The notes beneath the pieces are model-generated. The model did no database searches. It saw only the letters and a program-made list of their open reading frames with translations, and was not told the DNA's origin. From NCBI GenBank assembly GCA_900770345.1, contig CAAGKF010000095.1:1-64000 (forward strand): a stretch of DNA of 64,000 nucleotides, written 5' to 3'. This document shows positions 25,914 through 35,115 of the stretch, one piece after another. Made by a program: the position numbers and the translations under genes. Source of the stretch: Lachnospiraceae bacterium. Its GTDB lineage: Bacteria; Bacillota; Clostridia; Lachnospirales; Lachnospiraceae. How positions within the stretch are numbered: position 1 is the first letter of the stretch; each line of letters begins with the position of its first letter.

Positions 25914-26741
25914 TTACTTTTCGTACAGGAACTTCTCAGGCAGAGTCACCTTAAAATCAACAGCCAGATCTCTGAAATTCTGCGGCGTAATAGTCTGAAG
26001 CTTGTCAGGGCGGATGCTTAGTACCTTTACAAGGATCTCGGCAGACTTCTCGATGGTATGCATCAGGCCGAAGGTCAGGTCAAAATCCTCGCCGGCGCAG
26101 AACAGTCCGTGATGCGCCCAGACAGCCGCGTCATACTGCTCCATCAGCCTGCTGGTAGCTACGGCAATATCACGGCCGCCGGGCACCATCCAGCCTACAA
26201 CACCGATACCGGAGGGGAATACAACAGGGCATTCTGTTGCCATCTCCCACAGCTCTCTTGTAAATACCTCATCTGTCAGAGGAAGCACAAAGGTAAGAGC
26301 GATCACATTGGCCGGATGCGCATGATAGATCACACGGTATCTGCCATCTGTAGCCAGCATCTTCACTTCGTGGTTCATCAGATGGGTTGGCAGCTCGCTG
26401 GTAGGACGTCCGCCGTTCTTTAAGCCCCAGCAGATGCGGTAATTCTCACCCTTTTCATCTACCTCAATAATGCAGGCATTGGCCTCCGGATCCAGGATCA
26501 TATTGCGCATGAACTTTCCGCTTCCTGATACCATAAAGAACTCTCCGGCCAGCTTCGGCACATCGGTGCCGATAGGCTGCCATGGCTTGTCAAAGGAAAG
26601 GTCCTCTTTCACACTTTCTACTTCCTCCGCCTTCATGCGATAGCTTAAATTTCCGCCGTTGCGCTCATGCCAGTTCTGTTTAAATCCATCATCACATACA
26701 CGTACAAACCCCTGTGCAAACGCTGCTTCCATTACTTTCAT
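25914..26741 (-). CDS. rhaD: Rhamnulose-1-phosphate aldolase
   Basis: Class II zinc aldolase of 275 residues that splits L-rhamnulose 1-phosphate into dihydroxyacetone phosphate and L-lactaldehyde. The substrate region RNGGNLSYR, the Zn-binding HAHPANVIALT and a later HHG are present. GAGGATAAG precedes the start. It lies 36 bp after rhaA in the rhamnose operon. The length matches E. coli RhaD. Confidence 0.96.
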   Translation of the reverse strand: MKVMEAAFAQGFVRVCDDGFKQNWHERNGGNLSYRMKAEEVESVKEDLSFDKPWQPIGTDVPKLAGEFFMVSGSGKFMRNMILDPEANACIIEVDEKGENYRICWGLKNGGRPTSELPTHLMNHEVKMLATDGRYRVIYHAHPANVIALTFVLPLTDEVFTRELWEMATECPVVFPSGIGVVGWMVPGGRDIAVATSRLMEQYDAAVWAHHGLFCAGEDFDLTFGLMHTIEKSAEILVKVLSIRPDKLQTITPQNFRDLAVDFKVTLPEKFLYEK

Positions 26742-26777
26742 TTTCTTATCCTCACTTCTATTTACTTAATATTGATA

Positions 26778-28028
26778 TTATCCGCGTTTAGACAATACAT
26801 TCTCTTCATATTTTACAACTTCCCTGAACCACTGTTCCTTTATCGGCACGCCGTTCATCTGGCAGAAATAATCCCATACATCTCCCATGGGGTATGTCTT
26901 CAGCTCCTCCTGCATCATCAGAAGCTCTGTGAACCTGCGCTCCTGCTGAAGCTCGGCCAGCTTTGCATTTGGCATCAGCATCGCATAGAGAAGAGCCTTC
27001 TGCATATCCCGCATGCCGATCACCCAGGCAGCGATGCGGTTAATGCTGGCATCAAAGAAATCCAGAGCCAGAAGCACTCTGTCTGTGCCTCCGCGGACGA
27101 TCTCCTTGGCGATCTCTCTGGTCTCGTCGTCAAACAGGACCACGTGGTCGCTGTCCCAGCGAACGGGACGGCTTACATGAAGAGCTACTTTATCAGAAAA
27201 CAGCAGCATGGAAGAGATTTTGTCAGAGATCACTTCGGTTGGATGGAAATGACCGCTGTCCAGAAGACACATGATGCCTTTGTCTGCCGCATAATTCATG
27301 TAGAACTCGTGGGAACCCACAGTACAGCTCTCTACGCCGATTCCGAATACCTTTGACTCTACTGCTACCAGAACCTTGCTTCTGTCATAATCCATATCCA
27401 GGATCTGGTCCAGAGAATCCTTCAGTCTTGCTCTGGGAGATCTGCGGTCTGCGGGTATATCCTTAAAGCCGTCAGGGATCCAGATATTCATAGAGCAGGG
27501 TGTTCCCAGCTCCTCCGCAAAATACTGTGAAATACGGATACATGCCCTGCAGTGATCAATCCAGAATCTGCGGATCTCAGGATCCTCGCTGGAAAGAGTG
27601 GCATTCTCTGCCTTGTCATGAGAGAACATGGTAGGATTGAAATCCAGTCCCAGCCCCCGTTCCTTTGCAAATTCCACCCATTTAGCAAAATGCCTGGGCT
27701 CCAGCTTATCCCTGTCAGCCCACTCTCCGTCCTCAAAGATGGCATAGCTGGCATGAAGATTCAGTCTGTGCTTTCCCGGTATCAGGCTCAGCGCTTTATC
27801 GATATCTGCCATCAACTCTTCCGGTGTGCGGGCACGTCCCGGATAATTTCCTGTAGCCTGGATTCCGCCGGACAGACTCTCCACTCCGTCAAATCCCATT
27901 ACGTCATCTCCCTGCCAGCAGTGCATGGAAATCGGCAGCTTCTTAAGCTGTTCCAGCGCTGCGTCTGTGTCAACGCCGATGGCTCTGTATGCCTCTCTTG
28001 CTGATGCATATCTTTCTTCTAAATTCAT
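26778..28028 (-). CDS. rhaA: L-rhamnose isomerase
   Basis: Converts L-rhamnose to L-rhamnulose. The 416-residue TIM barrel has the family's metal-binding regions, for example [30 protein letters not shown] and [12 protein letters not shown]. The start is the second ATG of an ATGATCATG string because AAGGAG is correctly spaced only for it; the first is two codons upstream (28034). It is in the operon rhaB-rhaM-rhaA-rhaD. Confidence 0.97.
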   Translation of the reverse strand: MNLEERYASAREAYRAIGVDTDAALEQLKKLPISMHCWQGDDVMGFDGVESLSGGIQATGNYPGRARTPEELMADIDKALSLIPGKHRLNLHASYAIFEDGEWADRDKLEPRHFAKWVEFAKERGLGLDFNPTMFSHDKAENATLSSEDPEIRRFWIDHCRACIRISQYFAEELGTPCSMNIWIPDGFKDIPADRRSPRARLKDSLDQILDMDYDRSKVLVAVESKVFGIGVESCTVGSHEFYMNYAADKGIMCLLDSGHFHPTEVISDKISSMLLFSDKVALHVSRPVRWDSDHVVLFDDETREIAKEIVRGGTDRVLLALDFFDASINRIAAWVIGMRDMQKALLYAMLMPNAKLAELQQERRFTELLMMQEELKTYPMGDVWDYFCQMNGVPIKEQWFREVVKYEENVLSKRG

Positions 28029-28092
28029 GATCATTCTCCTTTTTCTGTTTACATTTCTTTACTATCCGCGCGCTAAAACACCGCAGATATTT

Positions 28093-28407
28093 TCAGTCCA
28101 GATGAAATACCGGCGCAAGATCCACACACACCGGGCTGTTGTCCGGATTAGTCTCCATAATATCCGCCATAAAATCCCACCATTTCCGATTGATGGCCGT
28201 ATCCGCCGATTTTGCCCAAAGCTCCTCATCCTCAACCTCCAGGTATCCGTAAAGCACATTGGTATCCCTGTCCAGGAAAATAGAATAATTATGACCGCCG
28301 TGCTGATGGATCATTTCCTTCATCTCCGGCCACAGTTCATTGTGCCTTTTCTCGTACTCCGCTGCCATTCCCGGATAGAGAAACATTTTAAATCCCTTTC
28401 GTATCAT
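28093..28407 (-). CDS. rhaM: L-rhamnose mutarotase
   Basis: Small dimeric enzyme of 104 residues that interconverts the alpha and beta anomers of L-rhamnose. It shows the family pattern FKMFLYPGMAAEYEKRHNELWPE and the conserved WWDFMADIM near the middle. AAAGGAG upstream of MIRKGF sets the start; a frame six codons longer would overlap rhaB by 4 bp. It lies between rhaB and rhaA. Confidence 0.95.
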   Translation of the reverse strand: MIRKGFKMFLYPGMAAEYEKRHNELWPEMKEMIHQHGGHNYSIFLDRDTNVLYGYLEVEDEELWAKSADTAINRKWWDFMADIMETNPDNSPVCVDLAPVFHLD

Positions 28408-28421
28408 ATCCGAATCTCCTT

Positions 28422-29855
28422 TCACTGCTCTGGTTCATAGGTTTTAATCTCAAAGGAACGGAAAATGCTTTCCCGCGCCTCCTTTAAATTTTTATATTCG
28501 CCGCCCCGGATCATCTGCACCGCCAGATTTCCGATCGCCGTAGCCTCTGTGGGACCGGCATATACGGTCTTACCGGCAGCCTTTGCAGTCAGCCGGTTCA
28601 GGTAATCGGCGTTGGCTCCTCCTCCTATAATATGGATACAGTCATAGGAAACTCCGGTAATGGCCTCGATCTCTTCCGCACAGGTTTTATAGCAGGCCGC
28701 CAGACTGTTGTAAATGACAGCCGCCAGCTCCCATTTTGTCTGCGGAACCTGCTGGCCGGTTTCCCGGCAGAACTCCTTCACAGCCCCGCACATGCTTTCC
28801 GGCGCAAGAAAACGTTCGTCATTGCAGTCTACAATAGAGGGAATCGTTTCTTTTGAAGCGTTCTCACAGATCGTGCCGAAGGAATAATCCTCGTCCTCTG
28901 CCTTCCATTCCTTTTTTACGGACTGGATCATCCAAAGGCCCATGATATTTTTCAGATAACGGAACCGGCGGTCATAGCCGCCTTCATTTGTGAAATTAGC
29001 CTTCCTGCTTTCCTCGCTGCAGTCCGCCTGCTTCCGCTCCGTTCCCATCAGAGACCAGGTACCGGAGCTTATGTACAGCACATTATCCTCGTTTGAGGGC
29101 ACTGCAGCCACCGCGGAAGCGGTATCATGAGTGGCCGGCAGCACCACCATACAGTCAAAGCCCACCTCTTCTGCCACTTCTTTCTTCAGATGTCCCATCT
29201 CGCTGCCAGGCATGGACAGGGGACCAAACAGCTTTTCCGGATAACCCAGCTTTCCGATCAGATCCCTGTCCCAGGTGCAGGAATCCGGATCCACCAGCTG
29301 AGTAGTTGTGGCATTGGTATACTCCTGCTTCTTTGCGCCTGTAAGGAGATAATGGAAATAATCCGGGATCATCAGCAGACTGTCTGCCTTCGCCAGTAGC
29401 TCCGGCTCCCTCTCCTTCATCGCCATCAGCTGATAGATGGTGTTGAATATCTGCTTCTGGATCCCTGTTCTTTCATACAGCTTCTCCGGAGAAATGACCT
29501 CGTATACTTTCAGATCCATCCCCTTTGTACGGCCGTCACGGTACCCGGCGGTTTTTCCCAATTTGCGTCCTTCTTTGTCAAGCAGAGCGTAATCCACCGC
29601 CCAGGTGTCAATGCCCATGGACGCAGGGATCATTCCCTGCCTTTTACATTCCTTCATTCCCTGCAGGATCTCACAATACAGCCTTTCCGTATCCCAGCAG
29701 AGCGTACCGCCCACATTCTCCATACCGTTGGCAAAACGGTATATTTCTTTTATCCGCATCCTTCCGTCCTCTGTCCATCCCAGGATATGGCGTCCGCTGG
29801 ATGCCCCGATGTCAACTGCCAGATAATAGTTTTTCAAAGCTCTCACCCTTCTCAT
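28422..29855 (-). CDS. rhaB: Rhamnulokinase
   Basis: FGGY-family sugar kinase that phosphorylates L-rhamnulose. The N-terminal phosphate loop is DIGASSGRHILG and the second ATP-binding region has IIGGGANADYLNRL. The start is uncertain. GAGGAGG lies immediately before two ATGs (29855 and 29858), which gives too short a spacing. A TTG at 29837 with AAGGGTGAG upstream would give an N-terminus (MKNYYLAVDIG) like that of other rhamnulokinases. I list the ATG form of 477 residues; the TTG form has 471. First enzyme gene after the AraC regulator. Confidence 0.95.
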   Translation of the reverse strand: MRRVRALKNYYLAVDIGASSGRHILGWTEDGRMRIKEIYRFANGMENVGGTLCWDTERLYCEILQGMKECKRQGMIPASMGIDTWAVDYALLDKEGRKLGKTAGYRDGRTKGMDLKVYEVISPEKLYERTGIQKQIFNTIYQLMAMKEREPELLAKADSLLMIPDYFHYLLTGAKKQEYTNATTTQLVDPDSCTWDRDLIGKLGYPEKLFGPLSMPGSEMGHLKKEVAEEVGFDCMVVLPATHDTASAVAAVPSNEDNVLYISSGTWSLMGTERKQADCSEESRKANFTNEGGYDRRFRYLKNIMGLWMIQSVKKEWKAEDEDYSFGTICENASKETIPSIVDCNDERFLAPESMCGAVKEFCRETGQQVPQTKWELAAVIYNSLAACYKTCAEEIEAITGVSYDCIHIIGGGANADYLNRLTAKAAGKTVYAGPTEATAIGNLAVQMIRGGEYKNLKEARESIFRSFEIKTYEPEQ

Positions 29856-29936
29856 CATCCTCCTCAGCAGACACACGGATAACCGACCTCTGCCCTCTGA
29901 GGTTATGTCCCTATCATACTGCATAAAAAGCAAAAA

Positions 29937-29973
29937 AATAAGAACGCTATTCGTTTAAATTTGCGTCCTTATT
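29937..29973. promoter_or_regulatory. Inverted repeat upstream of rhaB (probable AraC-type operator)
   Basis: AATAAGAACGC (29937-29947) and GCGTCCTTATT (29963-29973) are complementary at 10 of 11 positions with a 15-base spacer. This is the arm-and-spacer size expected of a RhaS-type operator bound by an AraC dimer. A half-matching CcpA-like site, TGAAAGCGCC, starts at 29995. Both lie between the AraC gene and rhaB. Confidence 0.6.
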
Positions 29974-30022
29974 TGCAATATTTCCGATGAGTCATGAAAG
30001 CGCCTTTCCGCCTCCCGGTCTT

Positions 30023-31003
30023 TTATTTTCCATCCCGCTCCCGGCACCGGTATTCCCTGGGCGATACCTTGTAATATTCCCGGAATATCCGGTGGAAATA
30101 GCTGGTATTGTCATACCCCACAGCCACGCTGATATCAGCCACCGCCATTCTTGTACTCTGAAGAAGAAATGCCGCCTGATTCAGCCTCTTGATCTGAAGA
30201 AGCTCCTTATAATTGCGTCCCAGAGACTGTTTGATCATCCTGCTGAGCCAGTACACATCATATCCCAGGATAGAAGCCAGCTCCGTCAAAGTGCCCTCCC
30301 GGTAATGCTCCTCAATATAGCGCAGCACCTGAAGAGTAATCTGCTGCTCAAAGGACTGCTCCGAACCGCTGCTGACACGGATGCGTCCCGTATAATGCGT
30401 CAGATGCATAAGCAGAAGTCCCATGGTAATCTGATTCAGGCTGCGCTTTCCGGGCTGACTGCTGATCAGCGTCCAGACCATATTTTCCACCAGATTCTGG
30501 ACCGGCAGCACATCTGCTACCTGGAAATGAAGAAATCTGTCATACCTGGATTCCTCGCACAGACAGCCCACAATAAAATCCCGCAGAAGATTTTCTTCCT
30601 CTCCCATCATACGGAAGGCCATATCAAAGAACTCCGGCAGAATAATAAAATTGACCGCGATATCGTCCTTTCCGGCAGGAAGGATCTCCTGGGTGGCGTG
30701 CTGATTTAAAAACAGCAGTTCCCCCTGACGCAGCACAACCCGGTTTCCGTCCACAATATGAGTCGTCTCCCCACGGCACATGTAGATCACCTCCACATAA
30801 TTATGGGTGTGAGCAGGGAAATGGACAAAACGCGTATGGGGACGCACGCTGATCAGCTTGCCGCTTTCAAGAAGCTTCTTGCTGTCGATCACCATATCCT
30901 CCTGATCCATATAGAGCTTCCGGTCGATCTGTCCGCCGCCCTTTAAAATATTCTGTTCTTCTTCCGTGATAATGCTGAGCCTGCGGATGATCTCCTCGTT
31001 CAT
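30023..31003 (-). CDS. AraC family regulator, RhaS-like
   Basis: Transcription activator of 326 residues. The N-terminal half holds a cupin sensor domain (HFPAHTHNYVEVIYMCRG). The C-terminal 100 residues are two helix-turn-helix motifs, including TELASILGYDVYWLSRMIKQ and IAVGYDN-type segments, ending in SPREYR. The start at MNEEIIRR follows GGGGGAC; an in-frame extension of 33 codons is less likely. It lies directly upstream of the rhamnose operon on the same strand, with an AraC-type inverted repeat between, so it very likely senses L-rhamnose. Confidence 0.9.
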   Translation of the reverse strand: MNEEIIRRLSIITEEEQNILKGGGQIDRKLYMDQEDMVIDSKKLLESGKLISVRPHTRFVHFPAHTHNYVEVIYMCRGETTHIVDGNRVVLRQGELLFLNQHATQEILPAGKDDIAVNFIILPEFFDMAFRMMGEEENLLRDFIVGCLCEESRYDRFLHFQVADVLPVQNLVENMVWTLISSQPGKRSLNQITMGLLLMHLTHYTGRIRVSSGSEQSFEQQITLQVLRYIEEHYREGTLTELASILGYDVYWLSRMIKQSLGRNYKELLQIKRLNQAAFLLQSTRMAVADISVAVGYDNTSYFHRIFREYYKVSPREYRCRERDGK

Positions 31004-31141
31004 GCTCTGCGTCCCCCTTCCTGAACCGTTACCCACATTATACAGCGCACGCACACTTTTTTCCACATCCCCCTTGCGCCTTTTGCCCATTAATGATACC
31101 ATAATTAAGATATCTTGAAACTATATTGGAGGAGTTAAACA

Positions 31142-32149
31142 ATGTCACTTTTTATACCTGAAAATTATGATCCCCGGCTGACAATCCGGGAAACACAGGA
31201 TGCCATCAAATACATACGTGACACCTTTCAGAAGGAAATGGGACGCGAAATGCATCTGGAACGAATCTCCGCTCCCCTTTTTGTAGAGCAGAGCAGCGGT
31301 CTCAACGATAATCTGAACGGCACCGAGCGTCCTGTTCAGTTTGATATGCTGGGCGTTCCCGGAGAGACCCTTGAGGTGGTTCACTCTCTTGCCAAATGGA
31401 AGCGTATGGCCTTAAAGGAATATGGCTTTAAGCCCGGAGAGGGACTGTATACCAATATGAACGCGATCCGCCGCGATGAGGAGCTGGATAATCTTCACTC
31501 CTGCTACGTAGACCAGTGGGACTGGGAGAAGGTCATCACCAAAGAAGAGCGCAATCCCGAGACCCTGCAGGATACGGTAAAGGAAATTTTCAAGATCATC
31601 AAACACATGCAGCATGAGGTCTGGTACAAATATCCCCAGGCGGTAAAGCAGCTTCCGGACGATATTTTCTTTATCACCACTCAGGAGCTAGAGGACATGT
31701 ATCCTGATAAGACTCCCAAGGAGCGCGAAAACCTGATCACAAAAGAACACGGCTGCGTATTCCTGATGCAGATCGGTGACAAGCTGGCCGGAGGGAAACC
31801 TCATGACGGCCGCGCACCTGACTACGATGACTGGAAATTAAACGGTGATATCCTGTTCTGGTTCGATACCCTGCAGTGCGCTCTGGAAATCTCCAGTATG
31901 GGAATCCGCGTGGATGAAGCCGCCCTGGAGGAACAGCTCAAAAAAGCCGGCTGCGAAGAGCGCAGAAACCTGCCCTACCACCAGATGCTGTTAAAGGGCG
32001 AGCTTCCCTACACCATCGGCGGCGGCATCGGTCAGTCCCGTCTGTGCATGCTGCTTCTGGACCGCGCCCACATCGGCGAAGTACAGGCCAGCATATGGCC
32101 CAGAGAGATGCGTGAAGAATGCCGCAGACATAAGATCTACCTGCTGTAG
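31142..32149 (+). CDS. asnA: Aspartate-ammonia ligase
   Basis: Makes asparagine from aspartate, ammonia and ATP; structurally related to class II aminoacyl-tRNA synthetases. The 335-residue sequence has the family segments [30 protein letters not shown] and [21 protein letters not shown] precedes the start. The divergent AraC gene lies upstream, and a TRIC-like channel gene follows after 20 bp. Confidence 0.97.
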   Translation: MSLFIPENYDPRLTIRETQDAIKYIRDTFQKEMGREMHLERISAPLFVEQSSGLNDNLNGTERPVQFDMLGVPGETLEVVHSLAKWKRMALKEYGFKPGEGLYTNMNAIRRDEELDNLHSCYVDQWDWEKVITKEERNPETLQDTVKEIFKIIKHMQHEVWYKYPQAVKQLPDDIFFITTQELEDMYPDKTPKERENLITKEHGCVFLMQIGDKLAGGKPHDGRAPDYDDWKLNGDILFWFDTLQCALEISSMGIRVDEAALEEQLKKAGCEERRNLPYHQMLLKGELPYTIGGGIGQSRLCMLLLDRAHIGEVQASIWPREMREECRRHKIYLL

Positions 32150-32169
32150 GAGGCCCGGCAGAAATCGTT

Positions 32170-32829
32170 ATGAATATCCATATTTCCATATTTTTTATGA
32201 TTGAAATTGTGGGAACAGTCGCCTTTGCTTCATCCGGCGCCATGGTAGCCATCAAGCAGCAGCTGGATCTGCTGGGCGTGGTTGTGCTTGGTGTAACCAC
32301 CGCCGTAGGCGGAGGAATGCTTCGCGACCTTCTTCTGGGAAATGTGCCTCCCAGCCTGTTTCTCAATCCGGTCTATGTCATAACCGCTTTTGTTACTGTT
32401 ATCCTGCTGTTTTGTCTCGTACGGATCAAGCAGGAGCTGCTGGAAAGTCATTACATTGAAATTTACGAAAAATTAATGAATATCTTTGATGCCATCGGCC
32501 TGGCGGCCTTTACTGTAACAGGAATCGACACTGCCATTGCCGCCGGATACGCAGATTACCGCTTTCTTTCCGTTTTCCTGGGAGTTCTCACCGGTGTAGG
32601 CGGCGGCGTGCTCCGCGATATCATGGCTGACCAGACGCCCTATATTCTGCGGAAACACGTTTACGCCTGCGCCTCCCTCGCAGGAGCACTGTGCTATGTA
32701 TTTCTCTCCGGGCGTCTCTCCGATGACGCATGCCTGATCATCAGCGCGTTCCTCATCATTCTGATCCGGCTTCTTGCTACACACTACTGCTGGAATCTGC
32801 CGACGGCTACGAAAAAAAAGAAAAAATGA
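32170..32829 (+). CDS. TRIC-like cation channel protein (UPF0126)
   Basis: Membrane protein of 219 residues with about seven helices in two repeats. Each repeat carries a glycine-rich turn: TTAVGGGMLRDLLLG and TGVGGGVLRDIMA. This is the bacterial YicG/YadS family, related to trimeric intracellular cation channels. The start lacks an ideal ribosome site: AGGAGG is rather far upstream, overlapping the end of asnA, so translation may be coupled. The C-terminus ends in a run of lysines. Confidence 0.88.
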   Translation: MNIHISIFFMIEIVGTVAFASSGAMVAIKQQLDLLGVVVLGVTTAVGGGMLRDLLLGNVPPSLFLNPVYVITAFVTVILLFCLVRIKQELLESHYIEIYEKLMNIFDAIGLAAFTVTGIDTAIAAGYADYRFLSVFLGVLTGVGGGVLRDIMADQTPYILRKHVYACASLAGALCYVFLSGRLSDDACLIISAFLIILIRLLATHYCWNLPTATKKKKK

Positions 32830-32836
32830 ACACATT

Positions 32837-32895
32837 AAAAGTGCTGCAGCATGACGTGAACATTTCAGAAACCGTCTATACCGCAGCACTTTTCA
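32837..32895. terminator. Stem-loop between converging TRIC and Na/Pi genes
   Basis: AAAAGTGCTGC (32837-32847) pairs with GCAGCACTTTT (32883-32893) across a 35-base loop, with A and T flanks on both sides. It probably serves as a shared terminator. Confidence 0.6.
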
Positions 32896-32961
32896 ATTTC
32901 AGTTTTAGGACCTATTCCAGGCTCTTTCTCAAATATTCATTTAATAGATCACAGATCCTGC

Positions 32962-34632
32962 CTACAAAGCCGCCGCCAGTCCGGATCGTATCTGATCCCC
33001 CGGCAGCTCGATGGCATCATAAGCCTCCGCGATATTCAGCATATGATCTCCGATTCGCTCGTAATCCGTAAGCATTTCGGAATAAAGAATAGAACATTCC
33101 ACGTTGCAGTTTCCTTCTCTCATACGGTCGATCTGATTCTGGCGGAAACTGCGGGTCGTATCATCAATCTCCTGCTCAATATCCTGAACCTGAGCCAGGG
33201 TAAATCTCTTGTCCCCCTCCGCAGCCAGCCTCAGAAGCTCCATACCGCGGGCGCAGGCTTCTTCCATCAGATCAAATTCCTTCCTTGCATGCTCGGAGAA
33301 CTGAAGCCCTTTCTCCTGAACAGTCTGCGCATATTCTGCCAGATTCATGGCATGGTCGCCGATTCGCTCGATATTGCCCAGGATCGTATACATCCTGTTC
33401 AGTGTGTCGATATCCTTCGGCGTCTGATCCAGAACCAGGATCCTGGAAATCTTCTCGGAAAGTCTTACATTGCTCAGATCGATCTCCTCTTCCCGCTCTT
33501 CAACAGGTGAAATCCCCTCTTCTCCCGGTCCTTCCTCCAGAGCCTTGAAGCTTTCTGATACATTGGTAATGGCTGTCGCCAGCATGTCCTTGATCTCATC
33601 ATGGATCTGATTAATGGCAATCGTAGAGATACCCAGATGATGCTTGGAAGCCATAAGATTTTCAAACCACTTGTCCACATCCTTGATATGCATATCATTA
33701 TCAGGAAGGATAACATTTGCCGCCTTCACCAGCAGACTGCCAAAGGGAAGCAGAAGCGCTGTGGTCGCAAAGTTAAATATCGTATGCACATTTGCGATCT
33801 GAGCCACAGGATCTCCGGGAGCCAGCTTTACCATCCAGTCCGCAAAAGGAAGGAACAGAGAAAGCGTTACAAAAATCACCGTACCGATAATGTTGAACAT
33901 CAAATGGATCAGGGTAGTTCTTTTTGCATTATTGCTTGTTCCTACAGATGCCAGCACTGCGGTAACGCAGGTACCGATATTCTGTCCGAACAGAACAAAC
34001 ACCGCATTGTGGATATCAATCACTCCGCCCATAGCCAGCGCCTGCAGAATACCTACTGACGCGGAGGAGGACTGGATGATAGCAGTAAACACAGCTCCCA
34101 CCAGGATTCCCAGAAGAGGATTGCTGAACTTGCTTATCATATTAATAAAAGTCTGTGAATCACGCAGCGGCACCATGGCATCGCTCATCATACCCATGCC
34201 GATGAAAAGTACGCCGATTCCGGCAATAATTCCGCCTGCGTGCTGCAGCTTTTTATTCTTTACAAATACGATCAGCATTACGCCCACAAACGCGATCAGA
34301 GGAGCAAGTGCTCCGATATCAAGTGCGATCAGCTGTCCGGTAATTGTAGTACCCACATTGGCGCCCATGATGATCCATACCGCCTGATTCAGGCTCATAA
34401 GACCGGAATTTACAAATCCCACAGCCATAACGGTGGTGGCGGAGGAAGACTGGATCAGCGCTGTGATCCCGGCTCCTACCAGAACGCCCAGAAAACGGTT
34501 TGCCGTCAGACGTTCCAATATCTGCTTCATACGGTTTCCGGCCACTGCCTCCAGATTGGTACTCATCATCTGCATACCATACAGGAACAGCGCCAGACCT
34601 CCCAGGAGGTTCAAAACCAATTCTACTCCCAT
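32962..34632 (-). CDS. Na+/phosphate cotransporter with PhoU-like domain
   Basis: Sodium-coupled phosphate transporter of the NptA/PNaS family, 556 residues. The membrane part (about 1-310) contains the repeated motif QSSSATT and QSSSASVG that marks the two inverted halves. The C-terminal 200 residues are a soluble helical PhoU-like domain with two acidic repeats (ERIGDHAMNLAEY and ERIGDHMLNIAEA). AAGGAG precedes the ATG. A promoter, a structured leader and an intrinsic terminator lie just upstream (34729-34908), so expression is probably controlled by attenuation. Confidence 0.94.
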   Translation of the reverse strand: MGVELVLNLLGGLALFLYGMQMMSTNLEAVAGNRMKQILERLTANRFLGVLVGAGITALIQSSSATTVMAVGFVNSGLMSLNQAVWIIMGANVGTTITGQLIALDIGALAPLIAFVGVMLIVFVKNKKLQHAGGIIAGIGVLFIGMGMMSDAMVPLRDSQTFINMISKFSNPLLGILVGAVFTAIIQSSSASVGILQALAMGGVIDIHNAVFVLFGQNIGTCVTAVLASVGTSNNAKRTTLIHLMFNIIGTVIFVTLSLFLPFADWMVKLAPGDPVAQIANVHTIFNFATTALLLPFGSLLVKAANVILPDNDMHIKDVDKWFENLMASKHHLGISTIAINQIHDEIKDMLATAITNVSESFKALEEGPGEEGISPVEEREEEIDLSNVRLSEKISRILVLDQTPKDIDTLNRMYTILGNIERIGDHAMNLAEYAQTVQEKGLQFSEHARKEFDLMEEACARGMELLRLAAEGDKRFTLAQVQDIEQEIDDTTRSFRQNQIDRMREGNCNVECSILYSEMLTDYERIGDHMLNIAEAYDAIELPGDQIRSGLAAAL

Positions 34633-34728
34633 GTTATTCTCCTTTTTGTCTGCTGAAAAAGGCCGTTTTTATTATCAGTTTACGGATATTAACGATCATT
34701 ATACACGCTGCCGCTATTTTTACGGCAT
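34633..34728 (-). other. Spacer between the leader terminator and the Na/Pi gene
   Basis: Ninety-six bases that would be transcribed only when the upstream terminator is bypassed. It contains the ribosome binding site AAGGAG at its end and no second promoter that I can see. Confidence 0.5.
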
Positions 34729-34873
34729 AAAAAAAGCACTGCCCGCCATCTATACAAGACCGCAGGTAATGCTGTTTATTCTTTCACGCCAAAGCCATCA
34801 CTGAGGAACTGTCTCATGACTGTCCGCAACCTCTTTCCCTGTTATTTACACAACATTTACATCAACTTTACAC
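34729..34873 (-). ncRNA. Unassigned leader RNA with intrinsic terminator
   Basis: About 145 nt from the predicted start (~34873) to a terminator. The terminator stem pairs AGCATTACCTGC (34762-34773) with GCGGGCAGTGCT (34735-34746), with one mismatch and some G-U pairs, followed by seven T. Upstream, the segment GGGAAAGAGGTTGCGGACAG and the later TTCCTC can form at least one other helix. I compared it from memory with the lysine, glycine, fluoride, c-di-GMP, THF and guanidine aptamers and found no fit. It could be a riboswitch or attenuator for the Na/Pi transporter, or a small RNA. Confidence 0.55.
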
Positions 34874-34879
34874 CTACTC

Positions 34880-34908
34880 ATTATACGGGATATTTCAAAA
34901 CTCGTCAA
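34880..34908 (-). promoter_or_regulatory. Promoter of the Na/Pi leader RNA
   Basis: TTGACG (34903-34908) and TATAAT (34880-34885) on the minus strand, 17 bp apart. It lies about 250 bp before the coding start and just before the structured leader. Confidence 0.82.
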
Positions 34909-35040
34909 TACGGTTTGACTTGCGCAATGTAAAAAATACGTAAAATTCATGTAAAATCAGGTGTCTGGCTGTATTTTTTCAAAAACATATTATCTAAAAA
35001 ATGATAATCTGCATTTCATTTTGAAAATCATGCAAAGGCA

Positions 35041-35090
35041 AAAGATCCCTGCCGCCTCAGCCTTACGGAAGATGACAGCAGGGATTTTTT
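35041..35090. terminator. Terminator after fucO
   Basis: ATCCCTGC (35045-35052) pairs with GCAGGGAT (35078-35085), with T-runs on both strands. It ends fucO on the minus strand. Confidence 0.8.
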
Positions 35091-35115
35091 ACATGATCAT
35101 ATTACAATCTCACAA

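Noticed and set aside
34774..34873. Match of the Na/Pi leader to lysine, glycine or fluoride riboswitches
   Set aside because: Fragments such as GAGGTTGCGG and GATGG are suggestive, but the required helices and core strings are missing and the length is wrong.
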